Under the pieces are notes generated by a model. It was given only the letters and a program-made list of their open reading frames with translations, ran no database searches and was not told the DNA's origin. DNA of 64,000 nt from contig NZ_CP092827.1 in the NCBI RefSeq assembly GCF_022533585.1, forward strand, positions 3,698,001-3,762,000. The letters run 5' to 3'. Position numbers and translations under genes: made by a program. This stretch comes from Pseudomonas sp. LS.1a. Lineage in GTDB: Bacteria > Pseudomonadota > Gammaproteobacteria > Pseudomonadales > Pseudomonadaceae. Positions 39,492-51,691 of the stretch are shown here, in pieces; within the stretch, counting starts at the first letter, position 1, and the number at the start of each line of letters is the position of its first letter.

Positions 39492-40883
39492 TCAGCTGTT
39501 CTGCGAGCCTTCGAACCACGCCAGCTTGTCACGCAACTGCACCACTTCCCCGACAATCACCAGGGTCGGCGCATGCACTTCATGCTGGGCCACCAGCTCC
39601 GGCAGATCCGCCAGGGTGCCGGTGAACACCCGCTGATTTCGCGTAGTGCCCTGCTGCACCAGCGCCGCCGGGGTACTGGCCGCACGGCCATGGCGAATCA
39701 GCTCGGCACAGATGGTCGGCAAACCCACCAGGCCCATGTAGAACACCAGGGTCTGCGCCGGCGCCACCAGGTCATGCCAAGGCAGGTTGCTGGTGCCATC
39801 CTTCAGGTGCCCGGTCACGAAACGCACCGACTGGGCATAGTCGCGGTGAGTCAACGGAATGCCCGCATAGGCGGAGCACCCACTGGCCGCGGTAATGCCC
39901 GGCACCACCTGGAACGGGATGCAATGCTCGGCCAGCTCTTCGATCTCTTCGCCACCCCGGCCGAAGATGAACGGGTCGCCGCCCTTCAGGCGCAGCACAC
40001 GCTTGCCCTGCCGGGCCAGATCGACCAGCAGGCGGTTGATCTGGTCCTGCGGCACGGCATGGTCGGCACGGCGCTTGCCCACATAGATACGCTCGGCATC
40101 GCGCCGGCACATCTCGATGATCGCCGGTGCCACCAGACGGTCGTACAACACCACGTCGGCTTGCTGCATCAGGCGCAAGGCGCGGAAGGTCAGCAAGTCC
40201 GGATCGCCCGGGCCCGCACCCACCAGGTACACCTCACCACCCTGCTGCACCGGTGCACCGTCGACCATCGCCTGCAACAGGCGCTCGGCCTCGGCGCCCT
40301 GCCCGGCCAGCTGGCGCTCGGCAATCGGCCCCTGGAATACGGTTTCCCAGAAGCCGCGGCGCTGGTTGACGTCCGGGTACAAGGCCTTGACCTTGTCGCG
40401 GAAGCGCGCGGCCAGGCCAGCCAGTTCGCCGTAGGCGGACGGGATCCAGGCCTCCAGCTTGGCGCGAATCAAGCGCGCCAGCACCGGAGCATCGCCGCCA
40501 CTGGACACCGCCACCACCAACGGCGAACGGTCGACGATCGCCGGGAAGATCACCGTGCACAGGGCCGGCGCATCCACCACATTGACCGGCAGGCTCAGCG
40601 CCTGTGCATCCGCCGACACCTGGGCATTGAGCCCAGGGTCGTCGGTGGCCGCGATCACCAGCCGGCAACCGACCAGGTCGGCCGCCTGATAGCCACGCAC
40701 CAGCACCTCGCCGCCACCTTCCCGGGCAAGCGCTGCCAACTGGCCGTCGACATCCGGTGCCACCACCCGCAGCGCGGCGCCGGCATCGGCCAGCAGGCGC
40801 GCCTTGCGCAAGGCGATCTCACCACCGCCAACGACCAGCACGCGGCCACCCTGCAGCTTGTGGAACAGCGGCAGGTAATCCAT
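39492..40883 (-). CDS. cysG: Siroheme synthase CysG (trifunctional)
   Basis: A 463-residue fusion. Residues 1-200 are the precorrin-2 dehydrogenase/sirohydrochlorin ferrochelatase part with [15 protein letters not shown] near 17-31. Residues about 215-460 are the uroporphyrinogen-III C-methyltransferase with [20 protein letters not shown] and [21 protein letters not shown]. It makes siroheme for sulfite and nitrite reductases. It is the last gene of the ftsK-lolA-rarA-crcB-serS-cysG leftward series; its start abuts the serS stop with no spacing. Confidence 0.95.
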   Translation of the reverse strand: MDYLPLFHKLQGGRVLVVGGGEIALRKARLLADAGAALRVVAPDVDGQLAALAREGGGEVLVRGYQAADLVGCRLVIAATDDPGLNAQVSADAQALSLPVNVVDAPALCTVIFPAIVDRSPLVVAVSSGGDAPVLARLIRAKLEAWIPSAYGELAGLAARFRDKVKALYPDVNQRRGFWETVFQGPIAERQLAGQGAEAERLLQAMVDGAPVQQGGEVYLVGAGPGDPDLLTFRALRLMQQADVVLYDRLVAPAIIEMCRRDAERIYVGKRRADHAVPQDQINRLLVDLARQGKRVLRLKGGDPFIFGRGGEEIEELAEHCIPFQVVPGITAASGCSAYAGIPLTHRDYAQSVRFVTGHLKDGTSNLPWHDLVAPAQTLVFYMGLVGLPTICAELIRHGRAASTPAALVQQGTTRNQRVFTGTLADLPELVAQHEVHAPTLVIVGEVVQLRDKLAWFEGSQNS

Positions 40884-42176
<1,293 letters not shown>

Positions 42177-42194
42177 TTATGTGTAGGTGTTGGT

Positions 42195-42569
42195 TCAGAA
42201 TCGGGTCAGGGACAGGCCGGCCCAGGTCGCGAGCAGCCCGCCCACCACGCTGATACCGGTATAACCCAAAGCCAGGGGCACTTGCCCGCTTTCCAGCAGG
42301 CGTACGGTATCCAGCGAAAAGGAGGAAAAAGTCGTCAGGCCGCCGAGGAAGCCGACGATCAGCCCGGCGCGCAGCTCGACCGGCACGATCGGCTTGTGCA
42401 GGAACAGGCCATAGAGCAGGCCGATCAGCAGGCAGCCAATCAGGTTGACCGCCAGCGTACCGAGATAGAAGTGCCGTGGCCAGTGGGCAGCCACCCAGTT
42501 GGTGGTAGCAAAGCGCAACAAAGTGCCGGCAATACCGCCCGCGCTGACGGCGGCAATCAGTGCAATCAC
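42195..42569 (-). CDS. crcB: Fluoride channel CrcB (Fluc)
   Basis: A 124-residue four-helix membrane protein. The Fluc signature [17 protein letters not shown] (with the Phe/Ser/Thr fluoride track) is at 71-87 and the asparagine of the pore lies in [11 protein letters not shown]. It forms a dual-topology dimer exporting fluoride. Its ATG overlaps the rarA stop by 4 nt. Because the start is inside rarA, there is no room for the fluoride riboswitch often found before crcB. Confidence 0.93.
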   Translation of the reverse strand: MIALIAAVSAGGIAGTLLRFATTNWVAAHWPRHFYLGTLAVNLIGCLLIGLLYGLFLHKPIVPVELRAGLIVGFLGGLTTFSSFSLDTVRLLESGQVPLALGYTGISVVGGLLATWAGLSLTRF

Positions 42570-43891
42570 GGTTTTCTCCGCTGGCGGGGGCTGTTGCGGT
42601 CAAGGTCGGCCAGGTGGCGCAGCTTCTCGCCAATCTTCAGTTCCAGGCCACGGGGCACCGGCTGGTAGTACTGGCGCGGCTCGAGTTCCTCGGGGAAGTA
42701 ATCTTCGCCGGCGGCATAGGCGTCGGGCTCGTCGTGGGCATAGCGGTACTCGTCGCCATAGCCCAGTTGCTTCATCAGCTTGGTCGGAGCGTTGCGCAGG
42801 TGCAGCGGCACTTCCAGCGAGCCATGCTCGGCGGCTTCGCGCAGGGCGGTCTTGAAGCCCATATACACTGCGTTGCTCTTCGGTGCACAGGCCAGGTAGG
42901 TGATGGCCTGGGCCACCGCCAGCTCACCCTCGGGGCTGCCCAGGCGCTCTTGCACATCCCAGGCCGCCAGGCACAGGCTGAGCGCACGCGGGTCGGCGTT
43001 GCCGATGTCTTCGCTGGCCATGCGCACCACGCGGCGGGCGATGTACAGCGGGTCGCAGCCGCCGTCGAGCATGCGCGCGAACCAGTACAGGGCACCATCG
43101 GGGTTGGAGCCGCGCACCGACTTGTGCAGCGCGGAAATCTGGTCGTAGAACGCCTCGCCGCCCTTGTCGAAGCGGCGGCGGCTGTCACCGAGCAGGCTCT
43201 GCAGCATCTCGACGTCGATCTCGCTGCCGTCCTCAGCCAGGTCCGAGGCGTTCTCGAGGAAGTTGAGCATGCGCCGGCCATCGCCATCGGCGGCAGCCAT
43301 CAGCATCTTGAAAGCGTCATCGCCAACCCGCAGGTTGCGCTTGCCCAGGCCACGCTCTTCAGTCAGCGCGCGGTTGACCAGCTTGCGCAGCGCCGCCTCG
43401 TCCAGGCTCTTGAGCACATATACCCGCGCCCGCGACAGCAGTGCGTTGTTCAACTCGAACGACGGGTTTTCGGTGGTGGCGCCAATGAACAGCAGGGTGC
43501 CGTCTTCCACATAGGGCAGGAAGGCATCCTGCTGCGACTTGTTGAAGCGGTGCACTTCGTCGACGAACAGGATGGTACGGCGGCCGTACTGGCCAGCCTG
43601 CTGCTTGGCCACCTCGACCGCCTGGCGAATTTCCTTCACCCCGGCCAGCACCGCCGACACCGTTTCGAAGTGCGCATCGCAGAACTGCGCCAGCAACCGC
43701 GCAAGGGTGGTCTTGCCCACCCCCGGCGGCCCCCAGAAGATCATCGAGTGCAGCGCACCCTGCTCCAGCGCCTCGCGCAGCGGTTTGCCGCGCGCCAGCA
43801 GATGCTCCTGGCCAACGTACTCGTCCAGGTTGGACGGGCGCAGGCGAGCGGCCAGGGGCTGGGCGACGGGTTCGCTTCGAAACAGGTCCAT
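42566..43891 (-). CDS. rarA: Replication-associated recombination ATPase RarA (MgsA)
   Basis: A 441-residue AAA+ protein: Walker [14 protein letters not shown] near 54-66, Walker [13 protein letters not shown] near 107-118, sensor 1 [13 protein letters not shown], then a helical tetramerisation C-terminus ([18 protein letters not shown] AKNA region). It acts at stalled replication forks with SSB and RecA-pathway proteins. Twelve nt separate it from lolA upstream and it overlaps crcB downstream, an arrangement common in gammaproteobacteria (lolA-rarA-serS). Confidence 0.95.
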   Translation of the reverse strand: MDLFRSEPVAQPLAARLRPSNLDEYVGQEHLLARGKPLREALEQGALHSMIFWGPPGVGKTTLARLLAQFCDAHFETVSAVLAGVKEIRQAVEVAKQQAGQYGRRTILFVDEVHRFNKSQQDAFLPYVEDGTLLFIGATTENPSFELNNALLSRARVYVLKSLDEAALRKLVNRALTEERGLGKRNLRVGDDAFKMLMAAADGDGRRMLNFLENASDLAEDGSEIDVEMLQSLLGDSRRRFDKGGEAFYDQISALHKSVRGSNPDGALYWFARMLDGGCDPLYIARRVVRMASEDIGNADPRALSLCLAAWDVQERLGSPEGELAVAQAITYLACAPKSNAVYMGFKTALREAAEHGSLEVPLHLRNAPTKLMKQLGYGDEYRYAHDEPDAYAAGEDYFPEELEPRQYYQPVPRGLELKIGEKLRHLADLDRNSPRQRRKP

Positions 43892-43903
43892 GGCGAGTTC
43901 TGG

Positions 43904-44539
43904 TTACTCCTTGATGACGTCCGCGCCTTTGGGGATGTCGAACTTGAACTTGCTGTCCGGCACCGCCTGGTTGGCCTTCACGCCATTGAACAGGATGTTG
44001 GTGCGCTGGCCGACGCTGTCGATCAGTTGCATGTCATTGATCAGGCCTTTGCGGAACGACACGCGCAGCGAGTCGAACAGGGTGTCCTTGGTTTTCGGCT
44101 TGAGGGTGAAGTCCATCACTTCGCCCTGCTCCTTCGAGCTGATGTCGAAGCTCTGGCTGATCTTCGACACGTCACCGGACAGTAGCAGTGCCGGGGTCTG
44201 GTTCAGGCGCACATCAAGCTTCTTGATGGTGGCCTGCTCCAGGTCCGGGTCCCACAGGGTGACGTTCTTGCCATCGGAGACCACCACCTGCTCCTGCGGC
44301 GCATCGGTGTGCCAGTAGAACAGGCCCGGGCGCTTGACGGTCATCTTGCCGGAGGTTTCCTGCAGGCTGGTGCCGCCAGCGTCCAGGGTCAGCTGGGAGA
44401 AGTTCGCCTCGATGGTCTGCGACTTTTCCAACAATTGGGTCAGGCGTTGTACATCTTGCTCACCGGCATAAGCCGAAACGGTGGCCGACACAGAAGCCGC
44501 GGCCAGGGCAGAAACCAACAGCATGCGAATCGCGCGCAT
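43904..44539 (-). CDS. lolA: Periplasmic lipoprotein carrier LolA
   Basis: A 211-residue secreted protein. The signal peptide [25 protein letters not shown] (cleavage after AYA) is followed by [21 protein letters not shown] and [14 protein letters not shown], the first strands of the open beta-barrel that carries outer-membrane lipoproteins from LolCDE to LolB. The start at 44539 is chosen because GAGGA lies 7 nt upstream. An upstream ATG at 44551 would add four residues. It sits between ftsK (62 nt) and rarA (12 nt). Confidence 0.94.
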   Translation of the reverse strand: MRAIRMLLVSALAAASVSATVSAYAGEQDVQRLTQLLEKSQTIEANFSQLTLDAGGTSLQETSGKMTVKRPGLFYWHTDAPQEQVVVSDGKNVTLWDPDLEQATIKKLDVRLNQTPALLLSGDVSKISQSFDISSKEQGEVMDFTLKPKTKDTLFDSLRVSFRKGLINDMQLIDSVGQRTNILFNGVKANQAVPDSKFKFDIPKGADVIKE

Positions 44540-44601
44540 GGGAATCCTCATCGAGCATTGAAAAGGCCGGACGCCACCGTTGGCGCCCGGCAAGGTGTTC
44601 A

Positions 44602-47097
44602 TCAGTCGCGCGGGCCACCCGGGGCAATCACTTCCCGCGAGCCGTTGCTGTTCATGGGGGTAACCACGCCGGCCATTTCCATGGCTTCGATCATGCGGGC
44701 GGCGCGGTTGTAGCCGATCTTCAGTTTGCGCTGCACGGCCGAAATGGATGCGCGGCGGCTTTCCAGCACGAACTGCACGGCCTCATCATACAGGGCGTCG
44801 CTTTCCGAATCTTCGCCATCGCCACCGCCGCCGCCGCCGCCTTCGAAGCCGCTGCCGGCCTCTTCGACACCATTGAGGATGTCGTCGTTGTAGTCCGGGG
44901 CGCCCCGCAGCTTCCACGCTTCCACCACGCGGTGCACCTCGTCGTCGGAGACGAACGCGCCGTGCACGCGAATCGGCAGGCTGGTGCCCGGCGGCATGTA
45001 CAGCATGTCACCGTGGCCCAGCAGCTGTTCGGCACCACCCTGGTCGATGATGGTCCGCGAGTCGATCTTGCTCGACACCTGGAACGCCATGCGGGTCGGG
45101 ATGTTGGCCTTGATCAGGCCGGTAATCACGTCCACCGAAGGGCGCTGGGTGGCGAGGATCAGGTGAATACCGGCCGCACGTGCCTTCTGGGCGATACGGG
45201 CGATCAGCTCTTCGACCTTCTTGCCGACGATCATCATCATGTCGGCGAATTCATCGACCACCACCACGATGGTCGGCAGGGTTTTCAGCGCAGGCGGCTC
45301 GTCGTCCATGCTCTCGCGGCGGTACAGCGGGTCATGGATGATTTCGCCGGCTTCCTGGGCGTCCTTGATCTTGCGGTTGAAGCCGGCCAGGTTACGCACG
45401 CCCATGGCCGCCATCAGCTTGTAGCGCCGCTCCATCTCGGCCACGCTCCAGCGCAGGGCGTTGGCGGCGTCCTTCATGTCGGTGACCACCGGGCACAGCA
45501 AGTGCGGGATGCCTTCGTAGATCGACAATTCGAGCATTTTCGGGTCGATCATGATCAAGCGCGCGTCTTCCGGGCTGGACTTGAACAGGATCGACAGGAT
45601 CATCGCGTTCACACCCACCGACTTACCGGAACCGGTGGTACCGGCCACCAGCAGGTGCGGCATCTTGGCCAGGTCGGTGATTACCGGCTTGCCGCCGATG
45701 TCGTGGCCCAGGGCCAGGGTGACCGGCGATTTCTGCTCGTCGTACTGCGGCGTGGCCAGCACTTCCGAGAAGCGCACCATCTGCCGGTTTTCGTTGGGGA
45801 TCTCGATACCCACGGTGGTCTTGCCGGGAATGACCTCGACCACACGCACACTGGTCACTGCCAGCGAACGCGCCAGGTCCTTGGCCAGGTTGGCGATGCG
45901 GCTGACCTTCACGCCGGCGGCCGGCTGGATTTCGTAACGGGTAATCACCGGGCCCGGGTGGATCGAGTCCACCGTCACTTCCACGCCGAATTCCTTGAGC
46001 TTGATTTCCAGCAGCTGGCCGACGCCGGCCAGGGATTCCGGCGAGTACTCGATCTTCTTCTGTTCGGCCGGGTCGAGGATGGAGATCGACGGCAAGGTGC
46101 CTTCCACCGCGCTGTCGACGAACAGCGGTGCCTGCTTCTCCTTCATCACCCGCTTGCTCGGCTCCGGCGCCCTGGCGGGTGTCGGCGGCACGATCATCGG
46201 GGCCGCGGCAGGTTGTTCGCGGGAGATTATCGGCTCACGTGGTGCCAGCGACTCGCGCGGTACCACAGGCTCGCGTGACAGGGTGGGCTCACGCGGCTCG
46301 ACTGGCCGGGCAGGTGCCTCTTCACGTTTGAAAATGCGCTCGCGCAGCGCCGGTTTGGCCGGCTCACGCTTGTCGGCAGCCATTGGCGCGGCCTTGACCA
46401 CCACCGGTTCATCCTCGCGCAGCTGCGCCTCCAGGCGCTTGCGCTCGTTGCGTGCTTCCCACCAACGGTTGGCGGCGCCCTGCACCAGCTCGAACAGGTC
46501 GAGGGTGATCTTGCCGGTCAGGTCCATCACCTTGAACCACGACAGGTCGGTGAACACGGTCAGGCCGAACAGGAACAGGGCAATGAACATCAGCGTGCTG
46601 CCCTGCACGTTCAGCAGGTTGCGCGCCAGGTCGCCCAGGCTCTCGCCGAGTGCGCCACCGGCCGAGAACGGCATGCTCGCTGGCGGGTGGAAATGGATAT
46701 GCGCCAGCGCCGCACCAGACAGCACCAGGAACACCAGGCCGATCAACCGCCAGGAGAACAGCCAGCCGCTCCAGTCCCAGGGCTGGTGGCGTTCGCGGAA
46801 GATCTGCCAGGTCTTTATCGCCAGCAGCAGCGGGAAGATGTAGGCGAAGTAACCCAGCACCATGAACAGAATGTCGGCGAAGTAGGCACCGGCACGCCCG
46901 GCGGCGTTCTGCACCTGGTCGACGTTGCTGGTGTGGCTGAAGCCCGGGTCCGACGTGTCGTAGGTCAGCAGCGCCATCCACAGGTACAGGCACAGGGCGC
47001 CGACTGCGATCAACGCACCTTCCTTGAGGCGATAATGCAGCTGCTGCCGCCACAGGGGGACGGGCAAGGGAGCTGGAGTTGCGGTGGATTTCTTCAA
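44602..47097 (-). CDS. ftsK: DNA translocase FtsK
   Basis: An 831-residue protein read from a TTG at 47097 (protein starting [18 protein letters not shown]) preceded by CAGGAATAG. Four to five N-terminal membrane helices (up to about 195) target it to the septum; a Pro/Arg/Glu-rich linker follows (about 235-330); the motor has Walker [15 protein letters not shown] and Walker [13 protein letters not shown]; the last 65 residues form the gamma winged helix that reads KOPS ([21 protein letters not shown]). It pumps DNA and activates XerCD at dif. An upstream in-frame extension is less likely. A LexA-type box lies about 190 nt upstream. Confidence 0.96.
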   Translation of the reverse strand: MKKSTATPAPLPVPLWRQQLHYRLKEGALIAVGALCLYLWMALLTYDTSDPGFSHTSNVDQVQNAAGRAGAYFADILFMVLGYFAYIFPLLLAIKTWQIFRERHQPWDWSGWLFSWRLIGLVFLVLSGAALAHIHFHPPASMPFSAGGALGESLGDLARNLLNVQGSTLMFIALFLFGLTVFTDLSWFKVMDLTGKITLDLFELVQGAANRWWEARNERKRLEAQLREDEPVVVKAAPMAADKREPAKPALRERIFKREEAPARPVEPREPTLSREPVVPRESLAPREPIISREQPAAAPMIVPPTPARAPEPSKRVMKEKQAPLFVDSAVEGTLPSISILDPAEQKKIEYSPESLAGVGQLLEIKLKEFGVEVTVDSIHPGPVITRYEIQPAAGVKVSRIANLAKDLARSLAVTSVRVVEVIPGKTTVGIEIPNENRQMVRFSEVLATPQYDEQKSPVTLALGHDIGGKPVITDLAKMPHLLVAGTTGSGKSVGVNAMILSILFKSSPEDARLIMIDPKMLELSIYEGIPHLLCPVVTDMKDAANALRWSVAEMERRYKLMAAMGVRNLAGFNRKIKDAQEAGEIIHDPLYRRESMDDEPPALKTLPTIVVVVDEFADMMMIVGKKVEELIARIAQKARAAGIHLILATQRPSVDVITGLIKANIPTRMAFQVSSKIDSRTIIDQGGAEQLLGHGDMLYMPPGTSLPIRVHGAFVSDDEVHRVVEAWKLRGAPDYNDDILNGVEEAGSGFEGGGGGGGDGEDSESDALYDEAVQFVLESRRASISAVQRKLKIGYNRAARMIEAMEMAGVVTPMNSNGSREVIAPGGPRD

Positions 47098-47285
47098 AAC
47101 GCGTCTATTCCTGCGCGTGCTGCGCGTCCAATAGTGATCGGCCGACGGTGCGGCCAATGAACCACTACTTTTAACATTACTGCCCGCCCACTGCCATGAC
47201 GGCACGCCGTAAGGAGCTTGAGTGGGGGCGACTTTCGTATACCTGCAATTTGAGCACGCATTGTCTTCTGTGACAAAGGCTTATG

Positions 47286-47301
47286 CTGTGTTTTTGCACA
47301 G
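47286..47301. promoter_or_regulatory. Candidate LexA (SOS) box upstream of ftsK
   Basis: CTGTGTTTTTGCACAG matches CTGT-N8-ACAG exactly. ftsK (dinH) is SOS-controlled in E. coli, so a LexA site here is plausible, though the centre is not the usual alternating AT run. Confidence 0.5.
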
Positions 47302-47374
47302 GTGTGACAGCAAATGTAGCGGATGGTGCCTGCGGTTTCATGAATGTGTAGGAAATTGCCTATTTTCATCGCCT

Positions 47375-47471
47375 GTGCCGGCCTCTTCGCGGGCTTGCCC
47401 GCTCCCACAGGTATTGCAACACCCCTGAAGGCAGCAGGGCCCCTGTGGGAGCGGGTTTACCCGCGAAGGGG
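47375..47471. repeat. P. putida-type REP units, inverted
   Basis: CGCGGGCTTGCCCGCTCCCA at the left and CTGTGGGAGCGGGTTTACCC at the right are two REP units in opposite orientation separated by about 27 nt of unique sequence. Confidence 0.85.
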
Positions 47472-47541
47472 CCACACCCATTGACCCTGCCATGCGCGCA
47501 AGCCATGCTGAGCCCTCCCCTCCCCCACCGCACGATAGACC

Positions 47542-48222
47542 ATGCTCACCTGGCTGACCCGCGACTCGCTTGCCTTCCCTCCTCTGGAAAAGGCCCTGCA
47601 CGACCCCAACGGCCTGCTCGCCGCCGGCGGCGACCTGAGCCCCGAGCGCCTGGTGCAGGCCTATCGCCATGGCTGTTTCCCGTGGTACCAGGACGGCCAG
47701 CCGATCCTCTGGTGGTCACCCGACCCGCGCACGGTGCTGTTCCCTGACCAGCTGCACGTGTCGCGCTCGCTGGCCAAGCTGATGCGCCAGGGCCGATACC
47801 AGGTCAGCTTCGACACTGACTTCGCCGCCGTCATCGCCGCCTGCGCCGCGCCGCGTGACTACGCCGACGGCACCTGGATCACCGACACCATGCGCGCCGC
47901 CTATTGCGAGCTGCACCGGCGCGGCACCGCCCATTCGGTAGAGGTGCGCCGGGATGGCGAGCTGGTCGGCGGCCTGTACGGCCTGGCCATGGGCCAGCTG
48001 TTCTTCGGCGAATCGATGTTCAGCCGCGCCGACAACGCTTCCAAGGTCGGCTTCGTGACCCTGGTCAACCACCTGCGCCAGGCCGGTTTCGTCCTCATCG
48101 ACTGCCAGATGCCGACCCACCACCTGCACAGCCTGGGCGCCCGCGCCATCAGCCGCGCCGAGTTCGCCGGTTACCTGGCACGCCACCTCGACCAGCCCAA
48201 CAGCGCCACATGGGTTCCCTAG
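47542..48222 (+). CDS. aat: Leucyl/phenylalanyl-tRNA--protein transferase
   Basis: A 226-residue enzyme that adds Leu or Phe to N-terminal Lys/Arg of proteins, creating primary N-degrons for ClpS. Family motifs are complete: [60 protein letters not shown] and [16 protein letters not shown]. The ATG at 47542 lies 9 nt after a CGATAGACC stretch without a strong Shine-Dalgarno. The arginyl-transferase gene follows 56 nt downstream and clpS/clpA lie 3-4 kb away, forming an N-degron gene group. Confidence 0.96.
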   Translation: MLTWLTRDSLAFPPLEKALHDPNGLLAAGGDLSPERLVQAYRHGCFPWYQDGQPILWWSPDPRTVLFPDQLHVSRSLAKLMRQGRYQVSFDTDFAAVIAACAAPRDYADGTWITDTMRAAYCELHRRGTAHSVEVRRDGELVGGLYGLAMGQLFFGESMFSRADNASKVGFVTLVNHLRQAGFVLIDCQMPTHHLHSLGARAISRAEFAGYLARHLDQPNSATWVP

Positions 48223-48278
48223 GCGAGTTCCCATAGCTGGCTTACACTTAAAGCAAAGTCTCACCGAGGGGGTTGATC

Positions 48279-48986
48279 ATGACAGAGTTGGCGCGGTTGA
48301 AGTTCTATGCCACTCAGCCCCACTCCTGCAGCTACCTGCCCGACGAACAGGCAACCACGCTGTTCCTCGACCCCAGCCAGCCAATGGACGTGCATGTGTA
48401 CGCCGACTTGTCGGAAATGGGCTTTCGCCGCAGTGGCGACCACCTGTACCGCCCGCACTGCCAGAACTGCAATGCCTGCGTGCCGGCACGCATCCCGGCG
48501 GCACGCTTCATCCCCAACCGCCAGCAACGGCGCATCCTCAAGCGCAACGCCGACCTGACCGTGACTGCGGCACGCCCGGTGTTCAAGGAAGAATACTTCG
48601 ATCTGTACCGGCGCTATATCGAAACGCGCCACGCCGACGGTGACATGTACCCGCCCAGCCGTGACCAGTTTTCCACCTTCCTGGTGCGCGACCTGCCGTT
48701 CTGCTGGTTTTACGAGTTCCGCCTGGAAGGCCGCTTGATGGCGGTAGCGGTGTGCGACCTGCTGCCCAACGGCCTGTCGGCGGTATACACCTTCTACGAG
48801 CCGGACGAAGAACGCCGCAGCCTGGGCCGCTTCGCCATCCTCTGGCAGATCACCGAAGCCCTGCGCCAGAACCTGGAGGCGGTTTACCTGGGTTACTGGA
48901 TCAAGAACTGCAAGAAAATGAACTACAAGACGCAGTATCGGCCCATCGAACTGTTGATAAATCAGCGCTGGGTCACCCTCAACTGA
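48279..48986 (+). CDS. bpt: Leucyl (aspartate/glutamate) N-end transferase Bpt (Ate1-type)
   Basis: A 235-residue protein. The N-terminal domain carries the cysteine cluster CSYLPDEQA...[13 protein letters not shown]; the C-terminal GNAT-like domain has [20 protein letters not shown] and [15 protein letters not shown]. Bacterial proteins of this type (Bpt) transfer Leu to N-terminal Asp or Glu, feeding the ClpS-ClpAP pathway. GAGGGGG precedes the ATG at 48279, favouring it over the TTG two codons earlier. It is followed by infA, in the order aat-bpt-infA typical of pseudomonads. Confidence 0.94.
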   Translation: MTELARLKFYATQPHSCSYLPDEQATTLFLDPSQPMDVHVYADLSEMGFRRSGDHLYRPHCQNCNACVPARIPAARFIPNRQQRRILKRNADLTVTAARPVFKEEYFDLYRRYIETRHADGDMYPPSRDQFSTFLVRDLPFCWFYEFRLEGRLMAVAVCDLLPNGLSAVYTFYEPDEERRSLGRFAILWQITEALRQNLEAVYLGYWIKNCKKMNYKTQYRPIELLINQRWVTLN

Positions 48987-49088
48987 AAGGCATTGGCTTG
49001 ACACACAGTTTTCGGGCATAATCCACGCCACTTTTTTGCCCGGTGCGGTTATGCGTCGGGCCAACACTGGATCCGAGGGCTCTACTGC

Positions 49089-49307
49089 ATGTCGAAAGAA
49101 GACAGCTTCGAAATGGAAGGTACTGTCGTCGACACCCTGCCCAACACCATGTTCCGCGTGGAGTTGGAAAACGGGCACGTCGTAACCGCGCACATCTCCG
49201 GAAAGATGCGCAAAAACTACATCCGTATTCTCACTGGCGACAAGGTCCGCGTCGAACTGACGCCCTACGACCTGAGCAAGGGCCGCATCACCTACCGTGC
49301 GCGCTAA
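49089..49307 (+). CDS. infA: Translation initiation factor IF-1
   Basis: A 72-residue S1/OB-fold protein starting [20 protein letters not shown], with the invariant [26 protein letters not shown] and the ending [11 protein letters not shown]-1 blocks the ribosomal A site and assists IF-2 and IF-3. It is full length. A bidirectional terminator separates it from the convergent clpA. The start is set by family identity. Confidence 0.98.
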
Positions 49308-49320
49308 GCTCAAGCCATGA

Positions 49321-49350
49321 AAAAGCCCGGCCATGTGCCGGGCTTTTTTG
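49321..49350. terminator. Bidirectional terminator between infA and clpA
   Basis: AAAAAGCCCGGC/GCCGGGCTTTTTT with a CATGT loop; T-runs lie on both strands. Confidence 0.93.
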
Positions 49351-49390
49351 TGCCTGCCAGATGCAGGGGGCTGCATTGCAGCCCCCGCTG

Positions 49391-51661
49391 TCACGCAACC
49401 TCAGCCGTCGTCTCGAAGTCGAACACCAGTTCGCCATCGCGCAGGTCGACGTGCACCACGCCACCATGCTCGGCCAGTTCGCCAAACAGGATCTCCTCGG
49501 CCAACGGCCGCTTGATCTTGTCCTGGATCAGCCGCGCCATCGGCCGCGCACCCATCTGCACGTCGTAGCCCGAGGCCGCCAACCAGCCGCGTGCATCCTC
49601 ACTGACCTCAAGCAGTACCCGCTTGTCTTCCAGCTGTGCCTGCAGTTCGATAAGGAACTTGTCGACGATGCTCTTGATCGTCTCGTGGCTCAGGCGGCCG
49701 AACTGGATGATGGTATCCAGGCGGTTGCGGAATTCCGGCGTGAAGCTCTTGCGGATGACTTCCATGGCATCGGACGCATGGTCCTGATGGGTGAAGCCGA
49801 TCGAGGCCCGCGCAGCGGTTTCTGCGCCGGCGTTGGTGGTCATGATCAGGATCACGTTACGGAAGTCGGCCTTGCGCCCGTTGTTATCGGTCAGGGTGCC
49901 GTGGTCCATCACCTGCAGCAGCAGGTTGAAGACTTCCGGGTGGGCCTTCTCGATTTCATCGAGCAGCAACACGCAGTGCGGTTGCTTGGTAATCGCCTCG
50001 GTCAGCAAACCACCCTGGTCGAAGCCAACATAACCAGGAGGCGCGCCGATCAGGCGCGACACGGTGTGGCGCTCCATGTACTCGGACATGTCGAAGCGCA
50101 CCAGCTCTACACCCAGCGCCTTGGCCAGCTGCCGCGCCGCTTCGGTCTTGCCGACGCCGGTCGGGCCGGCGAACAGGAACGAACCAACCGGCTTGTCTGG
50201 CGACTTGAGGCCGGCACGGGACAGCTTGATCGCGGTAGCCAGCGAATCGATCGCCTGGTCCTGACCAAATACGGTCAGCTTCAGGTCACGCTCGAGGTTA
50301 CGCAGCAGTTCCTTGTCGGAGCTGGTGACGTGTTTCGGCGGAATCCGCGCGATCTTGGCGACGATGTCTTCGACCTGTGGCACGTCGATGCGCTTGACGC
50401 GGCTGGCCTCCGGCTGCAGGCGCTGGTAGGCACCGGCTTCGTCGATCACGTCAATGGCCTTGTCCGGCATGTGCCGGTCGTTGATGTAGCGCGAGGCCAG
50501 CTCGGCAGCGGCGCGCAAGGCTTCGTCGCTGTACTCGATGTTGTGGTGGCTTTCGAAGCGCCCTTTCAGGCCACGCAGGATGCCCACGGTGTCTTCGACC
50601 GAGGGCTCGCTGACATCGACCTTCTGGAAGCGCCGTGCCAGGGCACGGTCCTTCTCGAAGATGCCGCGGAACTCCTGGAACGTGGTCGAGCCGATGCAGC
50701 GGATTTCACCGGACGACAGCAGTGGCTTGAGCAGGTTGGACGCATCCATTACCCCGCCCGACGCTGCACCGGCACCGATGATGGTGTGGATTTCGTCGAT
50801 GAACAGGATTGCCTGCGGGCGCTTGCGCAGCTCGCCCAGCAGCGCCTTGAAGCGCTTCTCGAAGTCGCCACGGTACTTGGTACCGGCCAGCAGTGCGCCA
50901 AGGTCGAGGGAATACACCACGCTCTGCGCCAGCAGGTCGGGCACCTGGCCATCGACGATGCGCTTGGCCAGGCCTTCGGCGATGGCGGTCTTGCCAACGC
51001 CAGCCTCACCCACCAGCAGCGGGTTGTTCTTGCGCCGACGGGCAAGAATCTGCGCCACGCGCTCCACTTCCTGCTCGCGGCCTACCAGCGGGTCGATACG
51101 GCCGGCACGGGCCAGCTCGTTCAGGTTGCTGGCATAGGCATCCAGCGGGTTGCTCGAAGAAGCGGTATCGCCGCCCTCTTCGTCCTGCATTTCCTGGTCG
51201 GTTTCGGAATGCGAACCATGGCCCGGCACCTTGGAGATGCCATGGGCGATGTAGTTGACCACGTCGATGCGGGCCACGCTCTGCTGCTTGAGCAGGAACA
51301 CGGCCTGGCTTTCCTGTTCGCTGAAGATCGCCACCAGCACGTTGGCGCCGGTGACTTCACGCTTGCCGGAGCTTTGCACGTGGAACACGGCACGTTGCAG
51401 TACACGCTGGAAGCCCAGGGTCGGCTGGGTTTCGCGGTCTTCGTCGTTGACCGGAATCAGGGGCGTGGTGGAATCGATGAACTCTTGCAGGTCGTGCTTG
51501 AGTTTGTCGAGATTGGCGCCACAGGCGCGCAGAACGGTCGCGGCAGCCTCATTGTCAAGGAGTGCCAGCAGCAGATGTTCGACGGTCATGAACTCATGAC
51601 GCTTCGAACGGGCCTCCTTGAAGGCAAGATTGAGGGTGACTTCGAGCTCGCGGTTTAACAT
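49391..51661 (-). CDS. clpA: ClpA, AAA+ unfoldase of ClpAP
   Basis: A 756-residue class I Hsp100 protein. The N-domain (1-145) binds ClpS; the first AAA+ module has Walker A GEAGVGKTAIAEG near 213 and the second GPTGVGKTEAARQ near 494, with the Walker B LLLDEIEKAHPEVFN. An acidic linker (SETDQEMQDEEGGD) joins N-domain and D1. A ClpP-docking IGF-like loop appears as ARASIGFTHQ. It unfolds N-degron and other substrates for ClpP. It lies 30 nt downstream of clpS in a two-gene operon. Confidence 0.97.
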   Translation of the reverse strand: MLNRELEVTLNLAFKEARSKRHEFMTVEHLLLALLDNEAAATVLRACGANLDKLKHDLQEFIDSTTPLIPVNDEDRETQPTLGFQRVLQRAVFHVQSSGKREVTGANVLVAIFSEQESQAVFLLKQQSVARIDVVNYIAHGISKVPGHGSHSETDQEMQDEEGGDTASSSNPLDAYASNLNELARAGRIDPLVGREQEVERVAQILARRRKNNPLLVGEAGVGKTAIAEGLAKRIVDGQVPDLLAQSVVYSLDLGALLAGTKYRGDFEKRFKALLGELRKRPQAILFIDEIHTIIGAGAASGGVMDASNLLKPLLSSGEIRCIGSTTFQEFRGIFEKDRALARRFQKVDVSEPSVEDTVGILRGLKGRFESHHNIEYSDEALRAAAELASRYINDRHMPDKAIDVIDEAGAYQRLQPEASRVKRIDVPQVEDIVAKIARIPPKHVTSSDKELLRNLERDLKLTVFGQDQAIDSLATAIKLSRAGLKSPDKPVGSFLFAGPTGVGKTEAARQLAKALGVELVRFDMSEYMERHTVSRLIGAPPGYVGFDQGGLLTEAITKQPHCVLLLDEIEKAHPEVFNLLLQVMDHGTLTDNNGRKADFRNVILIMTTNAGAETAARASIGFTHQDHASDAMEVIRKSFTPEFRNRLDTIIQFGRLSHETIKSIVDKFLIELQAQLEDKRVLLEVSEDARGWLAASGYDVQMGARPMARLIQDKIKRPLAEEILFGELAEHGGVVHVDLRDGELVFDFETTAEVA

Positions 51662-51691
51662 AGCTTCACCTCATACCCAAGTGGTCGGCGA

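Larger units (their letters stand above)
47098..47541. other. Divergent ftsK/aat intergenic region
   Basis: No gene is seen. It contains a LexA-like palindrome (47286-47301), two REP units in opposite orientation (47375-47411 and 47439-47471) and presumably the ftsK promoter on the minus strand. Confidence 0.6.

Noticed and set aside
42570..42620. Fluoride riboswitch before crcB
   Set aside because: The crcB start overlaps the end of rarA, leaving no untranslated leader in which to form the aptamer.
49043..51658. 871-codon open frame on the plus strand opposite clpA
   Set aside because: Shadow of clpA; no ribosome binding site, overlaps infA in another frame and has biased composition.
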